A stretch of 64,000 nt of DNA from Platerodrilus igneus (GCA_036346225.1 JARFIW010001324.1:558001-622000); one strand, 5' to 3'; shown: positions 50,263 through 63,039, counted from the first letter of the stretch. Numbers and translations are program-made. Notes: generated from the sequence alone by a model not told the origin.

Positions 50263-50810
50263 TTTTATCTCTGGTTCACTGAGGAAGACATTTTACTGAG
50301 TGTCAATAGCCTCAGGCTTGTAGTAGTTTTTGGATCCAGAGTTTTTGTGGCTCAAGTAAATTCTCCCCCTTTTCGAAAGCCAGATAATTTAAAAATAATT
50401 ATTAAACTATCTACGCTTGAAAAGTAGTATATTTCGTTCCCAGCATCCTCAAGTCATCATTAAAAAGCGTACCGTAAAGTTTTACTAATTATTGAAAGTA
50501 TCTAATATGAATAACCACTCTCCACATATAAACTACATAATATTCGCACACCTGTTTTGTGGATATGTTACATGTAGCATAAATAGCTGTTGATATAAAT
50601 TTATATCTTACCTGCTACATATTTCAAGGGATAAAGGGTATGAATATACATATTTATTATTATAATATCACTAATGAATTAAGCATTCTTTTGATTGCTG
50701 AAAACAAATCTCCTTCTGTAGTTACTGTGTAAAATTGGAATTATAATTTTCAAACCTTAGTAAGACAAATGTTTACCGTAAATTTAGGTTTGAAAGCACG
50801 ACTTACTCTA

Positions 50811-51890
50811 CATGAGACCAGTCAATTTATTTGAACAGTTTATTGATGAGAAAATACTTCAATTAATGGTAGAAGAAACAAATAAACACGCAAAGCAAAA
50901 CATAGCTCCCAATCGACTTCAACCTATATCTTGTAAGAACAGACATGGAGCGAAAACCTTCTTACGAGTAATTCCAGTTATCTAAATTCTTAGATTATTG
51001 GAAAAAAATAGCTTCTTTTTCCATCTCTTATTTCACAATATACTCATAAGCTACAACGGGTTTGCTTTATTGTGAAAAAGTTGCATAATCAGATAGCAAT
51101 TTTAGAAGATAGTTTAAGTAAAATTTATAAATTTCCTAGTTTGTTTATACAAAAAATGCAAACAGTATACATACATACCTGGCACGGAAATTTCTATAGA
51201 TGAAGGTATGGTTTCTCATTCAGATTTCGCCAATATTATCCTGAAAAAACTCGCAAGTATAGGATTAAGTTATTCAAATTATGCGAAATAACTAGTTATA
51301 TTTGGTATTTTTCTATTTATTGCGGCCAATCTTCTGCAACTACTATGTTTGCAGTACATTATTCAATATCAATATTTGTGTCTTTAGCGAATAATTATTA
51401 AATTAAAGAACAGTTTTGGTGGTAAAAGAACACAACTTTAACGACATATCTAAATGGGAAAGGTATTAATTATTTTGGAACATTAAAATTAACTATCTAG
51501 TGGAAATTCAAACGGTAAAAAAAAACTAAGAGGGAAAAATAATTATGGTACACAAGTTATGAAGTACAAGGACAACAAGGATATCTATATAATTTCAAGT
51601 TACCATGATACCCACACTAAAATTGTTCAAATGGAAACAAGTTATGAAGTACAAAGACAACAAGGGCATCTACATAATTTCTAGTTACCATGATACCGAC
51701 ACTAAAATTGTTCAAATGAAAACAGTTGATTATAACATACTTGTAGAAAAATCGGAAGAGGGAAATATATCTAAATCTACTGTAATCATTATTTATGATC
51801 GTATAAAAGGTAGTATCGATCGGTTTGATCAGATAATATCCTACTACGGTCCTTCTAGAAAAACAGTGCAGAGTGAAGGGTGTTGAGTTA
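50811..51890 (+). pseudogene. piggyBac-like transposase, broken
   Basis: From ATG near 50812 the frame reads RPVNLFEQFIDEKILQLMVE followed by ETNKHA, the usual N-terminal F..FF.DE...LIV.ETNRYA block. Near 51192 comes ISIDEGM, with the first catalytic Asp. Then, in another frame at about 51222, RFRQYYPEKTRKYRIKLFKL appears, matching the FR.Y.P.KP.KYGIK block. Around 51385 LANNY stands where LADNY-type sequence (second Asp) is expected. From 51660 YNILVEKS... and DRIKGSIDRFDQIISYYG follow, equivalent to the M-G-G-V-D-x-x-D-Q block with the third Asp, then SRKTV. There are several frame changes and stops plus an 85-base internal tandem duplication. No TTAA-flanked ends were identified. Confidence 0.82.
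51553..51722 (+). repeat. 85-bp tandem duplication in piggyBac remnant
   Basis: The segment starting caagttatgaagtacaa at 51553 recurs at 51638 with a handful of substitutions. Because 85 is not a multiple of three, it also shifts the reading frame of the transposase. Confidence 0.88.
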
Positions 51891-53800
51891 CGTTAGGTAT
51901 AAATTAGAGATGAAATGAAAAATTTAATTTTGAAGGAACAAACTAAATATGGATACATCCTGTATAGTAGGTTCTGTGAATGACCAATATTAATTAGACA
52001 TTGTATTTCAAATTTTTGTTTCTACAAAGGTAATGCAGCTAACAAACTTTAACTTCAAACGGTATAACATTATTTCTTTTAACGTTGTAAATGTAATAAT
52101 CCAGCACGACTGATTATTTTAACACCGCAAAGCAGACATCTGAATATGATAAGACATTACCTATATATTTCCCATAACTAAATACATTGTAATAGACCGC
52201 TATGTGATAACAACCTCTGTATTCAGAATAAATAAATTGTTACATTGTATAAATGAAACTTTGACCACAATTAGCCTACAGACAAGAAGAATGGAATGAT
52301 ATATAACAAATAAGTCTGTAAAAGGAATTTAAGTTGAAAATAACAAAGCTCTAATATGCGACTGAATACCCGCACGGAAAACACTTACGAGTTCACCCTA
52401 GAAAGATTTTGGATTTCGTTTTGTGTTAAAAGAGGTACTGTTGTTGGAAAACCAGAATTATTAACGAAAGAAAAATTGACGTTTTTGAACTTCCTATAAT
52501 TAAACAGTGAGTAGAATGACACACTTTTATAGAAATGTGTTCGCGTCGATCCAGTTGCAATACGACAGGACATATACTGTCAATTAGAAGGGGACCCATG
52601 CGTAATGCAGTTGTGGTTGGAGAATAGTAAAATGAGTTTTCATTAAAAATAGATAGATCGTCGAATAGAAATCTAGGACCTCTGCATTACACGCATAGAT
52701 TTTTTATCAATGTGAAAATTTTGAATATATAGTGTGTAGATCAGGCCAATAAATATTCAACAACTTTGTGACGGAACGAGTCAAGTCTGCCAAGACTAAG
52801 ACGTGACGAACTGAGAAAGGTTGTGGAAGACAACGTAAAACGAATAGAAAAATGCATACGTGCTCATGGCGAAATTGTTGAAAATTCTTTAATTTACGTA
52901 ATTTAACATCGTTTTTTGTTATAATATCGAATTAAAGAAATCATATATACGGTCATGACAAAATTGTGAAAGCTGCTATTACTGAAATTTTCTAGATTTA
53001 GAAATTTTTTGAAATTTTGTAAATTTTGTTGTTAATTAAATTTCGAATTTAACGCGTTTGATTGATTCTGGAAAAAATGTAATTACAAAATTTTTAGTTA
53101 AAGAATGTTTAGTACAACTTCTTCAATTTTTTATCGCAATAGACTTTAAATCGCAGTAGTCTAGTATTTTACAGTGAAGAGAAAATACCATACCCTAGGA
53201 GTATAATTTAATAAGGGGTATAATCAGAAAAAGGATTTTTTAACTCGATAAAATATACAAGACACACTGGTATGTGTCGAGGGCAAGTCGATGTCGTCAA
53301 CTTGTTGCCGTCCAATCGCCGTCATTATTTTGCCGCGGAGACAACTTGCCGCTACCATCTTTTAGCGGAGACAACTCGTCACTGTAGTGATGTAATTGAA
53401 TGCATAGCGGGTGTTGATCAGCTTTATGTATTAGATTCTAACTTTAGTTTAATTAGAATTTCTCACATAAAAATGTGCGTAATCTTGAGACAATTTACCA
53501 TTTTCAAATGATTATTATATTCTAAAATTCCATATATTCATAATAGCAGCTATTGTTAACCAATAACTATAAGAGATTATCACTTCTTTTCTAACTAGAA
53601 CACTTAAAAATATAAAATTGAGTAAAGAATGTAAAAGCTTTGTAAGTATATTTGATCTAGAATTTAAAGTTCACGATTTTACTAGAATCACCAATACTTC
53701 ATTTACAATAATTAACAACATCGTAATAAATTTACAACACTCTAATGTAAAATTAAATAACTCAGAAAAAACATGCCGTAGTTTTCTATTAACAAAATTT
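51891..53800. other. Anonymous AT-rich DNA
   Basis: No gene was recognised. At 53330-53390 a short GC-rich stretch contains the phrase gcggagacaactygycrct twice, about 36 bases apart. Confidence 0.4.
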
Positions 53801-53809
53801 ATCGTGGGC

Positions 53810-53950
53810 GAGTTGACTGTCGGCGGATGCTCTCAGCGGTGGTTCCAGCAGAGAGATGACGACAAGAAGACGGTGGTGAATCGACGACAGCGACTTATCC
53901 AATACCCTACTGGAATGGTGGCGTCTGACGTGACGCACGCGCAGTATATT
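53810..53950. other. GC-rich island, unassigned
   Basis: Unlike its surroundings, this ~140-base segment is rich in G and C (cgggcgagttgactgtcggc, ggaatggtggcgtctgacgt). It could be a promoter, an exon or leader of an element; the minus-strand frames at 54.4-55.7 kb run away from it on the opposite side. Nothing decisive is visible. Confidence 0.3.
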
Positions 53951-54427
53951 AAGTATAGTAAAACGGTCGTTTTTAAATGTTTTTAATTTGCTATATTGAT
54001 TGCATATTTTCCGTTTATTGAAATCTTCCTGGTATCTAAATACCTTACATTATTTGTTTGGCAATTTCGAATTTGGTGTGGTAACCTGAAACTTTCTTTC
54101 TTGAGGTCCATTTTTCTTATTAGCGCCGCTTCGAGAAGCGGTCCTCATCATCCATTTTAATCTCGTCTAATAGTGGTTTTGGATGTGAAGAGAATTGTTA
54201 TTGTGGAGTAGTTCTTGGGTATTTTATTAGTAATACATTTCGTTCTATTCACAGTATCGCCTTTGCGGATATTTTCTGCTTTTACGGTTTTATAAACTAA
54301 TGTATTACATTTCAGAATATTGAATTGTTAACACCCCAAGTAGTTTTGCGAAACGTTTTAATTAGTTAAGTCTCACACTTTTGTGGTAACTTAAATGTCA
54401 GTAATTTGGCAATTTAATTAATTTATT

Positions 54428-54690
54428 TCAGGGTCCATCCTTCTTCTTAGTTCTAATCCTACCCCTAGTGCTAGTCGTTCTAGACCTAGTTCTAGTCCTA
54501 CTTCTAGTAAAGTCTTGTTCCCGTACGATGGTTAGATCTTCGCTACTGGCTGCGTGAGCCTTGTTAAAACTAACTAAATGCCTAATTCCAACAAAGCGAG
54601 ATATTTGACGCATTGTTAGTGGTAACCTAATGCAGTTCCCTGGCTCTCGGCTGTATGCGTAAATATAATGTCGAATTCTTGATTACCATA
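54428..54690 (-). CDS. Unidentified frame with Arg/Ser/Thr-rich tail
   Basis: The minus strand is open from after a TAA near 54691 to a TGA at 54428-54430. It reads SREPGNCIRLPLTMRQISRF and later ASSEDLTIVREQDF, then a low-complexity R-T-R-S tail and KKKDGP. A possible splice acceptor (catacag) sits just before the REPGN stretch. It may belong with the frames at 54868-55035 and 55320-55679 as pieces of one gene or element. No family is recognised. Confidence 0.28.
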
Positions 54691-54867
54691 GTGGTATTTG
54701 TTGCTGTAAATGCTATTTACTCTTGTTTAACACTTATACGATTTCTCCCTTGTTTGTTATGTTATAATTGTTGTGTTGGTATTTCAAATTAGAACCGTAT
54801 TGAAGTACTCTACTACGAGCTCCCGTGCTTAACTTATGTTATAGGCTCAACTGGACACCGCCCTTCG

Positions 54868-55035
54868 CTAGCTAGTGATTGCAGCGTCCAGGTAAGCTTC
54901 ATTGCGTATAACTTTGTCCTGTAATGTACATAGCGACGAAAGACCATCGACCTGTATCTCACACATATTAGGGAAAGGCACTTGCTGGCCGTACACATAC
55001 TGGCGAGAAACGGTTTGCCAGTACAGAATTCTTAC
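54868..55035 (-). CDS. Possible terminal exon, unidentified
   Basis: A minus-strand acceptor (tttcgcag) at about 55036-55043 is followed by 55 codons ending in TAG. They contain YWQTVSRQYVYGQQVPFPNM and later GLSSLCTLQDKVI, which reads like genuine protein. The plus strand is also open here, with a Cys-rich reading, so strand assignment is uncertain. No family is recognised. Confidence 0.28.
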   Translation of the reverse strand, partial: VRILYWQTVSRQYVYGQQVPFPNMCEIQVDGLSSLCTLQDKVIRNEAYLDAAITS

Positions 55036-55319
55036 CTGCGAAAGATATTTTGAATATATATTTTGTATTGCTCCTAGTAGAGTATATCTGTTTAGATTAC
55101 TACATAAATGTATATATTTTGAAAAAGTTGCTTGGTATGACATGCTTACCTTGCTACAGTTTATTAATTCAGTTCTGATAATTACATAAAGCTTATGTTT
55201 GTGTGTTAGATAACCGGTAATATATTTTAATCGTATTTTGATTCTACAGCTTGTTATTTTGCTCTTTAGGTGTGATAGTATCCGATACCTTTGGGACTTG
55301 TGGGTTCGTGTTCTATTGG

Positions 55320-55679
55320 CTAAGAATCAAGTTCCTGGCGCCTTATATTATTCCCTGGTAGATCCCTTCGGGTTCTTACGGATCTACTTGCAGATTCAAG
55401 ATCCACCCCCTGCGAATTATCTCTAGTAGCAGAGGTGCTTTTTGTCAATGTATCCTCTAGAGAACCATCTCTTGTCGACTCATATAAATTTACCGTGGCA
55501 ATGTGTTTATTCTTTGTAATTAGCGCAGTTTTGATAATTTCATTAGCTTTAATATAATGTGCATTGCACCCATTAAGCGATGCTATGCGCAATACAGCTG
55601 TAGTGTTAAGTGAGTTGTTGTCTGACATTGCTTGGGTCTGAACTTCTTGAAATAATCTATTGTCGCACAGGTAGGTCAT
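55320..55679 (-). CDS. Unidentified hydrophilic open frame, 119 codons
   Basis: The frame runs from ATG at 55679 to TAG at 55320-55322. It is free of simple repeats and consistently polar and acidic/basic (MSDNNSLNTTAVLRIASLNG, then ESTRDGSLEDTLTKSTSATR, ending RRDLPGNNIRRQELDS). A GTAAGA donor-like site lies inside, near 55380, so it could be an exon continuing leftwards. No domain is recognised. Candidates are an orphan host exon or the gag-like frame of an unrecognised element. Confidence 0.35.
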   Translation of the reverse strand: MTYLCDNRLFQEVQTQAMSDNNSLNTTAVLRIASLNGCNAHYIKANEIIKTALITKNKHIATVNLYESTRDGSLEDTLTKSTSATRDNSQGVDLESASRSVRTRRDLPGNNIRRQELDS

Positions 55680-55689
55680 GTGAGGTTAG

Positions 55690-57107
55690 ACAATTGCAAT
55701 CTTGTAGGCAAATGTATTTCAAATAAGTTTATGCTTGTGGGGTTTAACTACCAATAACCAGTTGACTATATTTTAATTGAAAACTACGATTTTAGTGTAG
55801 TGCATTATAATTGAGTATTTATGATTCAAATTTAGAATTTGAACATGTGTTGAGAATTAAACATTGATGTTTCAATATATTTGGTTGATTTGACTGCAAT
55901 TTCGGTTCGCTTGATTGAGAAATATAAAGTATTTGGTCAGTGTAATGGGAATTCATATCTGTAAAGGTCCAATTCGTATGAAATATAAGAGGGCTCGTGC
56001 TTGCTTAAGTTAGATATTAGTGCGTTTTATTAAAATTGAGTTGGTTAATTCATATTTGGAGTCAAGTATGTATTGTAATTGTAACATTGATACTACCTAA
56101 AATCTAGAATTGGACGAGTTAAAGTTATAAACATTAGTATGATCGGTAGCTACAATTCTAATGATAATTGCATCGAATACACAACAACGATTTGCTCATA
56201 TATTACTTAATATTTCATAAATAAAGCTAATGGTTACCTGTTGCTTTAAATGATATTGACTCACGTATGCTGTTAAGAGAAATTGGTAGCTGTAAGGTCC
56301 TTATTTCCTCATATCTTTGTCTGCATAAAAATTGGCTAGACATATATGTAACAACAACGCGAGGTTTCTGTATTAAGGTCAAGTGAATATTGGTTTGGAG
56401 AATGTAAGAATGCGGGCCGAGAATGTGGGGGTAAAATCCAGGTTATGAATGTGGGTGAAAATCTAGAATTAAAATATTAAAATTTATATTAAAGAAACAT
56501 CGCCATTCAATTACCTACCAGTTACACAAAGGAAAAGCAAGTTTTCACCATATAGCTTTGTAATTGCCTGGTTTATCACAATGAAACCTGCGTAAAACAA
56601 CACTCGAAAAATAGTGATATCGTTCAACGAACGTATTATAAAATTGCTTTTGGAAGAATAATCATAATAGAATAGAAATAATTTTGAGCATATTTCCAGA
56701 ATTCCAAAACAACATAGCTGCTTTATCTAATTACAATTAAACTAAGTCATTTATTGAATGCTAACGTATTATAGGCCACTCGTATGTTTCACGCGTGAAA
56801 GCAAACATTTATTAAAACCGGGCATTGAGTGTAAAATGCAGAAAGTATTCAAACTACGAAATGGAACGCAACAATGATCTATTTCATATAATTTGCCATT
56901 GAGTAAAAAAAATTAAATAAAAAACCCTTGGAGAATCTATGAGTAACTACCAATATTTAGTATGAGTTAAGTATTTAAGAGTTTTAATCTTATGGTAATT
57001 AAGATTGTGCTTCACGTGAGAAAATAACACTACATTTGTGAAACGAATATAAGGTACGCCTTTATAAAAAAAGGTTGGAGTATTAAAACAAAAGTTTTAA
57101 TTTAATA
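55690..57107. other. Anonymous AT-rich DNA
   Basis: I see no gene, RNA or repeat that can be supported. Confidence 0.4.
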
Positions 57108-57111
57108 ATAT

Positions 57112-57690
57112 TGTTGCGAGCTACTATTAGGCAACCCGTCAAACACACAAGCGTTGTAGACTCTGCATAGTCTACAGGATTCGAGAATCCTTCTAGCAAT
57201 CAAACGCACAAAACGCCACTTATTCTCAATGGACCGGGAAGCTTCTAGTAAGTACCAGAGGATGAGTTATATCTTTAACTCAGAGTATATATATAAGGCC
57301 GCTAATAAATGCAGGAGGCAGTCTATACTAGAATGTCTAATATAAATTATAACGTTGTAAAGTAATAGTAGTTTGAGCTTTTAGAAGTATACATAAATGT
57401 TATATGCTGTGTCTAATGTACATGCAGCTTGTAGTATACATAAATAAATAGAAGTGTATAAACAAATAGTTGTGTTAGTGTTGTTAATGGACCTATGGTA
57501 AAGAAGTTAGTTTAAGAAGAAATTAGTGCTTGTAATTTCATTAGTGTAATAGTGCTTCATTGTTAAGTGAACTGAAAACATCTATAAATAAGGCATATAC
57601 TGTTAATTAGACTTGTGAATAGTGAGTAATAAAGACCTTTATTATTACTTGTTTTAAATTAAAGAAAGGCGGTAGTAGTAGCTCGTTTCA
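57112..57690 (+). mobile_element. Solo LTR (579 bp)
   Basis: The element starts TGTTGCGAGCTACTA and ends GTAGTAGTAGCTCGTTTCA, flanked by the 4-bp duplication ATAT (57108-57111 and 57691-57694). Inside, in the right order for a plus-strand LTR, are a TATA box (gtatatatataagg, about 57285) and a polyadenylation signal (aataaag, about 57628). TG...CA ends, TATA and AATAAA in that order and a short duplication indicate an LTR left after recombination of a retrotransposon. No internal sequence remains. The family is not named. Confidence 0.8.
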
Positions 57691-57694
57691 ATAT

Positions 57695-60600
57695 TTTTCT
57701 GAATCACAAGCTACTAAGCCGGAGCCCATTATTTTTATGTATATCTGCTATTCGCACAGGAATAAGCATTATATCGTGAATGATGTTAATGATCTCAGTG
57801 TATACATACGGTTTGTGTAGTAGAGGAGTATTTGTGTGTCTTTTTTGTCCTTTATGAGACGCAGTGATGTTTATAATTTGCTAGTTCCCTTTGTAAGATC
57901 CTCCATGCCCATGTTCATCCAACCGTGGATGTAATGCTAAGCTAGCCCAAAAATCATTCAGTCTTCCACTTAGAGGAGTCGATTAACATTCTACTTTACA
58001 CAGGTATCGTTGATATTAACGAGAAAACTTCCTGAGGGACCTTATAAATTTGGCAAGCTACTCGTTTATTACTAAAGATAGTCATTTCCTCTAGAGATAA
58101 ATCGCGGGCATTAAGAAATATTACTAGACAGTATGAGCGAGTAATTTTCATTCACACTCCAAATCAATTTAACAGACTCATTAAATTTGCAATCATAAAG
58201 CGCAAAGATATCTAAAACAGTGCTATAACCTTTTAAGCAGCACATCTTCGTTTCTTGTCAAAGAAAGTAACATAGTGGACAAAAGGATCATTCATCAGCT
58301 TAGTGCACGCATTAATTTAAATTTCAATAACAAAGAAAGGGTCAATGTTTTATTCAGAGACGTTTCAGAGATAAAGTTCTACTTCAAGTAGATGAGATAT
58401 TCAATGACAATAAAGCGGGATGATGTGACACTTGACTTGAAAAGAACTTTCATCAACTAAAGTCAACTTGTGATTAAGGGCTATGAAGCTTTATAATTAA
58501 TTTTTAAATTTTTAAAAACTTTTTGTATGGTTAATTTTTATACGAATGAACGTTTAGTTTAAATACTTCTCAGCTGTCATTCAAACCTCGAAGCGTTTTA
58601 CCATAAAATAATTAAAAATCTGAAATAATCCAAAGGAAATAGTGTTGTGTTAATAACTGAACTGTCACAATATGCACGGATTTAATCAATTATCAGTTTG
58701 AATTACAAGGCGATAAATACATAGCGAAAAGCTAACTTTGACAACAGATTAGAGTGCAGAAAATCATTCGCATTAGAATAAAACACAATTATGTACTTCT
58801 GCGAATGATTATTAGTACAGGATGTAACAAAGGATGTGTACTGGATATGAATTATCAGACAGTTCCTTCTACAGCAGCTGTACTCGCTAATTTTACCCAT
58901 TGATTTCTCATAAAGAAAAAACGACTACGAAATACTAGGTAAATTATTTTCTTTGTGTTAGTGCTGTATGCAATTTAGTTCGAGAGTGACATCGAGAAAA
59001 TGACACGTAACAAAAACATTTTGAATTTAAACGAATAGTTACTAAGAATAAGCCAGAAAGTTCTATCTTAAACTCTGTATATTTAAAATTTACACGTAGT
59101 ACTGCCTCAGTTTCTTATTCTACTAAGCACCTGGTTTCGTTTCCCATTTAGAAAGAACAATTTTCTGATATCTTATGTTTGTTACAGTCAGTTGAACCAA
59201 GTTAAAACCTTCCCTTTGCTAAGTTTAGACAGGAACATGTATTTCACATGTCTTCATTAATCCAGACACGCCAAATCTTTCCAAAACAGCTTAACTTTAA
59301 TCTAAAGGAATACAAATTAATGAGTCGTTGCCGTACACCATTCATAGAAAGGCTACATGAAATAGCCATCACTTGTAAAAAACTCCAGTTGTAAAATAAT
59401 CTGATTGTATATTTCCATTCCCCTCTAAAATTAAGATGTTTAGAAGTTTTATTTAAAACCACAAGTTGGTAGAAAGCAGTTCCTTAAATTTATCAAGTAG
59501 CCAGAAATAAATAAAAAAGAAAGAAAACCCCTGCAAATACCAACTAATTAATTGTCAAACTTTCGGTCGATTAAATTTTGAAAAAAGCATCGCAACAACA
59601 TGTAGGTGAGCGTGATTTCAAATGTTGTTTTAACATACTTTAACTAACAGCATTTTATTAATTTGAAATATTAATTAATTATAGCCCGTGTTGATGTCGT
59701 AGGCTGAACGGGACACGCAGATCGACTTTGGGAGTTCATAGCAAGGCTAATAGTTTATTAGAAAACGATGATCTCTATCTTATTATGACAAGTGCTTTTA
59801 GAAATGTAACTGTTACTTCTTAAGCTTACAAAATACAGATTTGATATCCGTTAGCGTGACGTGACCAGCACTTTGTTATTTTGAAAATCCTACTAGAATA
59901 TCGTTTACTTTTATCTGTGTTAGTACCAACCGTTTCAAGTTAGAGTAATATTGTATTTCGTGTGATGCATTGCATTTCTACTTTTAAATCAATTCCCAAT
60001 TAAAAGCGAAGTACTGCATCGTAGAATTCATCTTGGGTTGTGATAAAAATAAAATGTATTGGCTTTGTACACAAGTGTGAGATCTTGTTCATTACGTTTG
60101 GGCGTGCCGCTGTAAGAAACAATTGGGTCAGCAAGATTCAGAATTCTAGTGTGGATGTCTGGTGTCTACATGCTTTTAGAAGGGTAAACTTTGTCCAAAT
60201 TGCTCGGAATTGGGTAACTCAAATTTATTATATTTCTGGAGAGTTATTATATGGTAATAAAAATTGCGAATAATAAGAATAGAAGGGAGCTTGTTCGTAA
60301 ACAACAAATTTCGGACAGTTATTTTGATAGGAACTGTAGATAGAACACGGGTGGTGAGCAATTTTATAAGAGTTTTCTTTGTAACAAATTGTTGAATAGT
60401 GTATTTTCAAAACTTGAACAAAGTGCGAAGGAAGATACAGAAATTAAACAAACAACAACGTAATTCAGAGTGGTTTTAGATTCCGACGTCAATTGTTAGT
60501 ACGAGAATGATTTTCCAATTTCAGGAATCAACGTAAATTGATAATAGATAGGAATGCAGGAATTTTAAACATTGAAATTAATAACAAGACCGCTTACAAG

Positions 60601-61675
60601 AAATTGTTACAGGTTTTAGTAGTGAGGAACATGTATCGGAAATTAACACGGGATTGATTTTAGATTCTTTTATTGCCTTACGATATTTTACGTCTCTTAC
60701 AATTTTCTTACGACGAAGCTTATGAATCTTTTTGATTCTCTTCGATACTCAGATGATTTCATAATCTTTTGAATTTTGAACTAACGATAAATGTTTATAC
60801 TAGAAACAGTTTGATTTTATTGGCACATACTGTGTAAACTATGTAATTAGTTTCGAGACGATTAAATATCGGCGTTTAACCTGTTTTAGTTTACTACCAT
60901 AAATTATGGTCCTCGTAGAAAAAATTTTATGCACAGCGAAAGTTTGTGTGTACTGTCGAATGGTAGAAAATAGAGAACTCCTTGGTAATTTTTGGTTACA
61001 GCTTGCAATTTGGAGAAAGCAATCTAGATTTGGGTTTGTTCTTGCATGCAGCAGTCCCTGGAAGAATGGTAGCAGGTTCCGCGTGTATATATGTTTCTCA
61101 GATAACTGTACCTTATCGTTGTGCGATGTAAATATGTAATTGATAACTTTGTGGAGGAGAAGGATGATGATTTTATGGGAACTAGAAGGACAAAAAGGGG
61201 GAAAGTTTCTTTACTGGATATTTTAATTGGGGTTATGTTATGTGTAAATTTATGTATAGATTTAAGAATAATTTATGGTATATGAAGCATTTGATATTAT
61301 GTAAGAGGTAAGAGGGCCTGTTTAAAATATTTGTGTGCAGAAATTTGCACTAATGGTCCAGGTTTCACTATGAACTCGTATTGAAACAGAAATAGAGTTA
61401 GAAATATGTGCTGAAGCCCTATTACTTTTTTCTATTAATACAATATATTATCATGTGTAAATATTGATCTTGGAATGTTACTTTTAAGGGAGCATTTAAA
61501 AAGGGGAATGTATATAACTTGTTTAAAAGAAAACACTAATTTGATTTTGGCTTGTATATTAATTTTAGTTGGAGTGTAAATAAATGTTGTCTATTTACCG
61601 TAGTAGGATTTTTCGTGCTGATAGTTTTTTTTTCAGTAAGTGAGCAGAGTAGCCGTGGCAAATTTTTAAGCATTA

Positions 61676-61678
<3 letters not shown>
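57695..61678. other. Anonymous AT-rich DNA
   Basis: No gene or repeat was recognised. Open frames at 59244-59462, 60040-60273 and 60906-61139 are short and without recognisable motifs. Confidence 0.4.
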
Positions 61679-61728
<50 letters not shown>

Positions 61729-61872
61729 CACTATATTTTGCTAACTCAGACAGGAAACTTATAATAACATCAAATATTCTTTAATAAATAATCTTTCAAA
61801 TAACAATTGCTATATACACATACAGCGTTTCTTTAACAAACACTATGTTACATATAGCCTCAAGAAAAATAC

Positions 61873-62130
61873 CTTTATACAAACATAGAAATCCACAAGT
61901 ACAGTCCAACATTGCCCCAACGGCTTCGTGAACTAAGTTGAATTCTAAGGGTGTTACGTTTTTTTCCGAGGCAGCCACGTTGAACGCCAAAGTTATGCTA
62001 CGTTGGCTCGTAGCCGTGCGTAACACCAAGAAAATCAGAGAAATGACCGGGCTCAATCGGAGATTACGGGGGGTTGTAGAAAGCAGACTGACATATAATG
62101 TATGCGGCGGTAAGGAGTTAGCGACAATAC
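61873..62130 (-). CDS. Candidate exon upstream of neuroligin exon
   Basis: This 258-base stretch is clearly less AT-rich than its surroundings. On the minus strand it is preceded by a good acceptor (ttttcttgcag) and followed by AAAG|GTATTT. One frame is open throughout, including VISLIFLVLRTATSQ, a hydrophobic run that could be signal-peptide-like, but there is no ATG ahead of it in the exon. The plus strand is also open, with plausible splice sites. It could be a 5' UTR or coding exon of the neuroligin gene, of another gene, or not an exon at all. Confidence 0.3.
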
Positions 62131-62559
62131 CTGCAAGAAAATTAGTTAAGCAAACGTGAAAAAAAAAGAATAAGCATAGCAGCAATGAAACGTCTAAGTT
62201 ATTCAGTACTTTGTAGAATTTAAATAAAAGAAACTGTTTAGATAAACTATATAATATGACAACGGTAAAAGCAATACAGAAAAATGTTTACTACAAAGTG
62301 AGGTAATATTGGGGAGTAGCAGAAACGTTTCCTCGCACACCAATTAAACATAAATGAGATAAAATGTTGACAAAAGATAAATAGATAAGACACAATTGGT
62401 ATGAGTAATTTAGTAGTATTGATTTTTCTTTCTTTCTATTTTTCCTATGTTTTAAAATAGCATGCAAGTCTATTGTAAAAGGTATCAGAACGACAAAGAT
62501 ATGGTAAAGCAACGGATAGATATTTAAAGTAATAACAAGTAGGAAATAGTTCAACTTAC

Positions 62560-62730
62560 AAAAGTCCTTCAGCAACGCTTCCTTGCAACGGAAGTGTGAG
62601 ATGCACGATGTCCTGCACTAACGAAGCACTTCACCCTTGACTGTGAGGGTGTTGATGGAACTTATCACACGTTTCACTAATCACACCTACGTATTTCACT
62701 GGTGTTAGCAGCAGACATTATCACGCGTCG
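62560..62730 (-). other. Candidate 5' noncoding exon
   Basis: On the minus strand a relatively GC-rich stretch ends at a strong donor (ACTTTT|GTAAGTT, 62560/62559). Short upstream ATGs soon reach stops, so it would be noncoding. Its only links to the neuroligin gene are strand and order ahead of 61873-62130. Confidence 0.22.
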
Positions 62731-63039
62731 GAACTATGTAGCCTTGATAAATTTCTTGGTAATTCTATTTCCTAAGACAATAATTTCGAAATATTCTGAA
62801 GCACTAGTTTAATTTCAACTGGGATCAAATGTATATTATTTTCATAAACCTCCAAAAAGCAGTGAGAAACTTCAACCAATACCTTTGTAAACTGGTAGTA
62901 ATTCGCGCAAGCAATGATCTATTTTAGATTCTTTGGTGTTAGAAAAATGCAGAAACTACAGTATCCACTGTATTTAAATAAGCCAAAGTATGCACTAATC
63001 TGATAAAACAAAAAAAGGACCGCGAAACTAGATCGCACA

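Noticed and set aside
48931..50263. Small frames with repeated HWVNLG or DPVTQ-type peptides
   Set aside because: The 18-bp minisatellite unit is a multiple of three, so these are translation products of the repeat and not proteins.
61552..61764. Plus-strand frame with a poly-(Tyr-Ile) stretch
   Set aside because: It translates the (TA)n microsatellite at 61679-61727; the same artefact occurs at 9899-10093 and 48569-48805.
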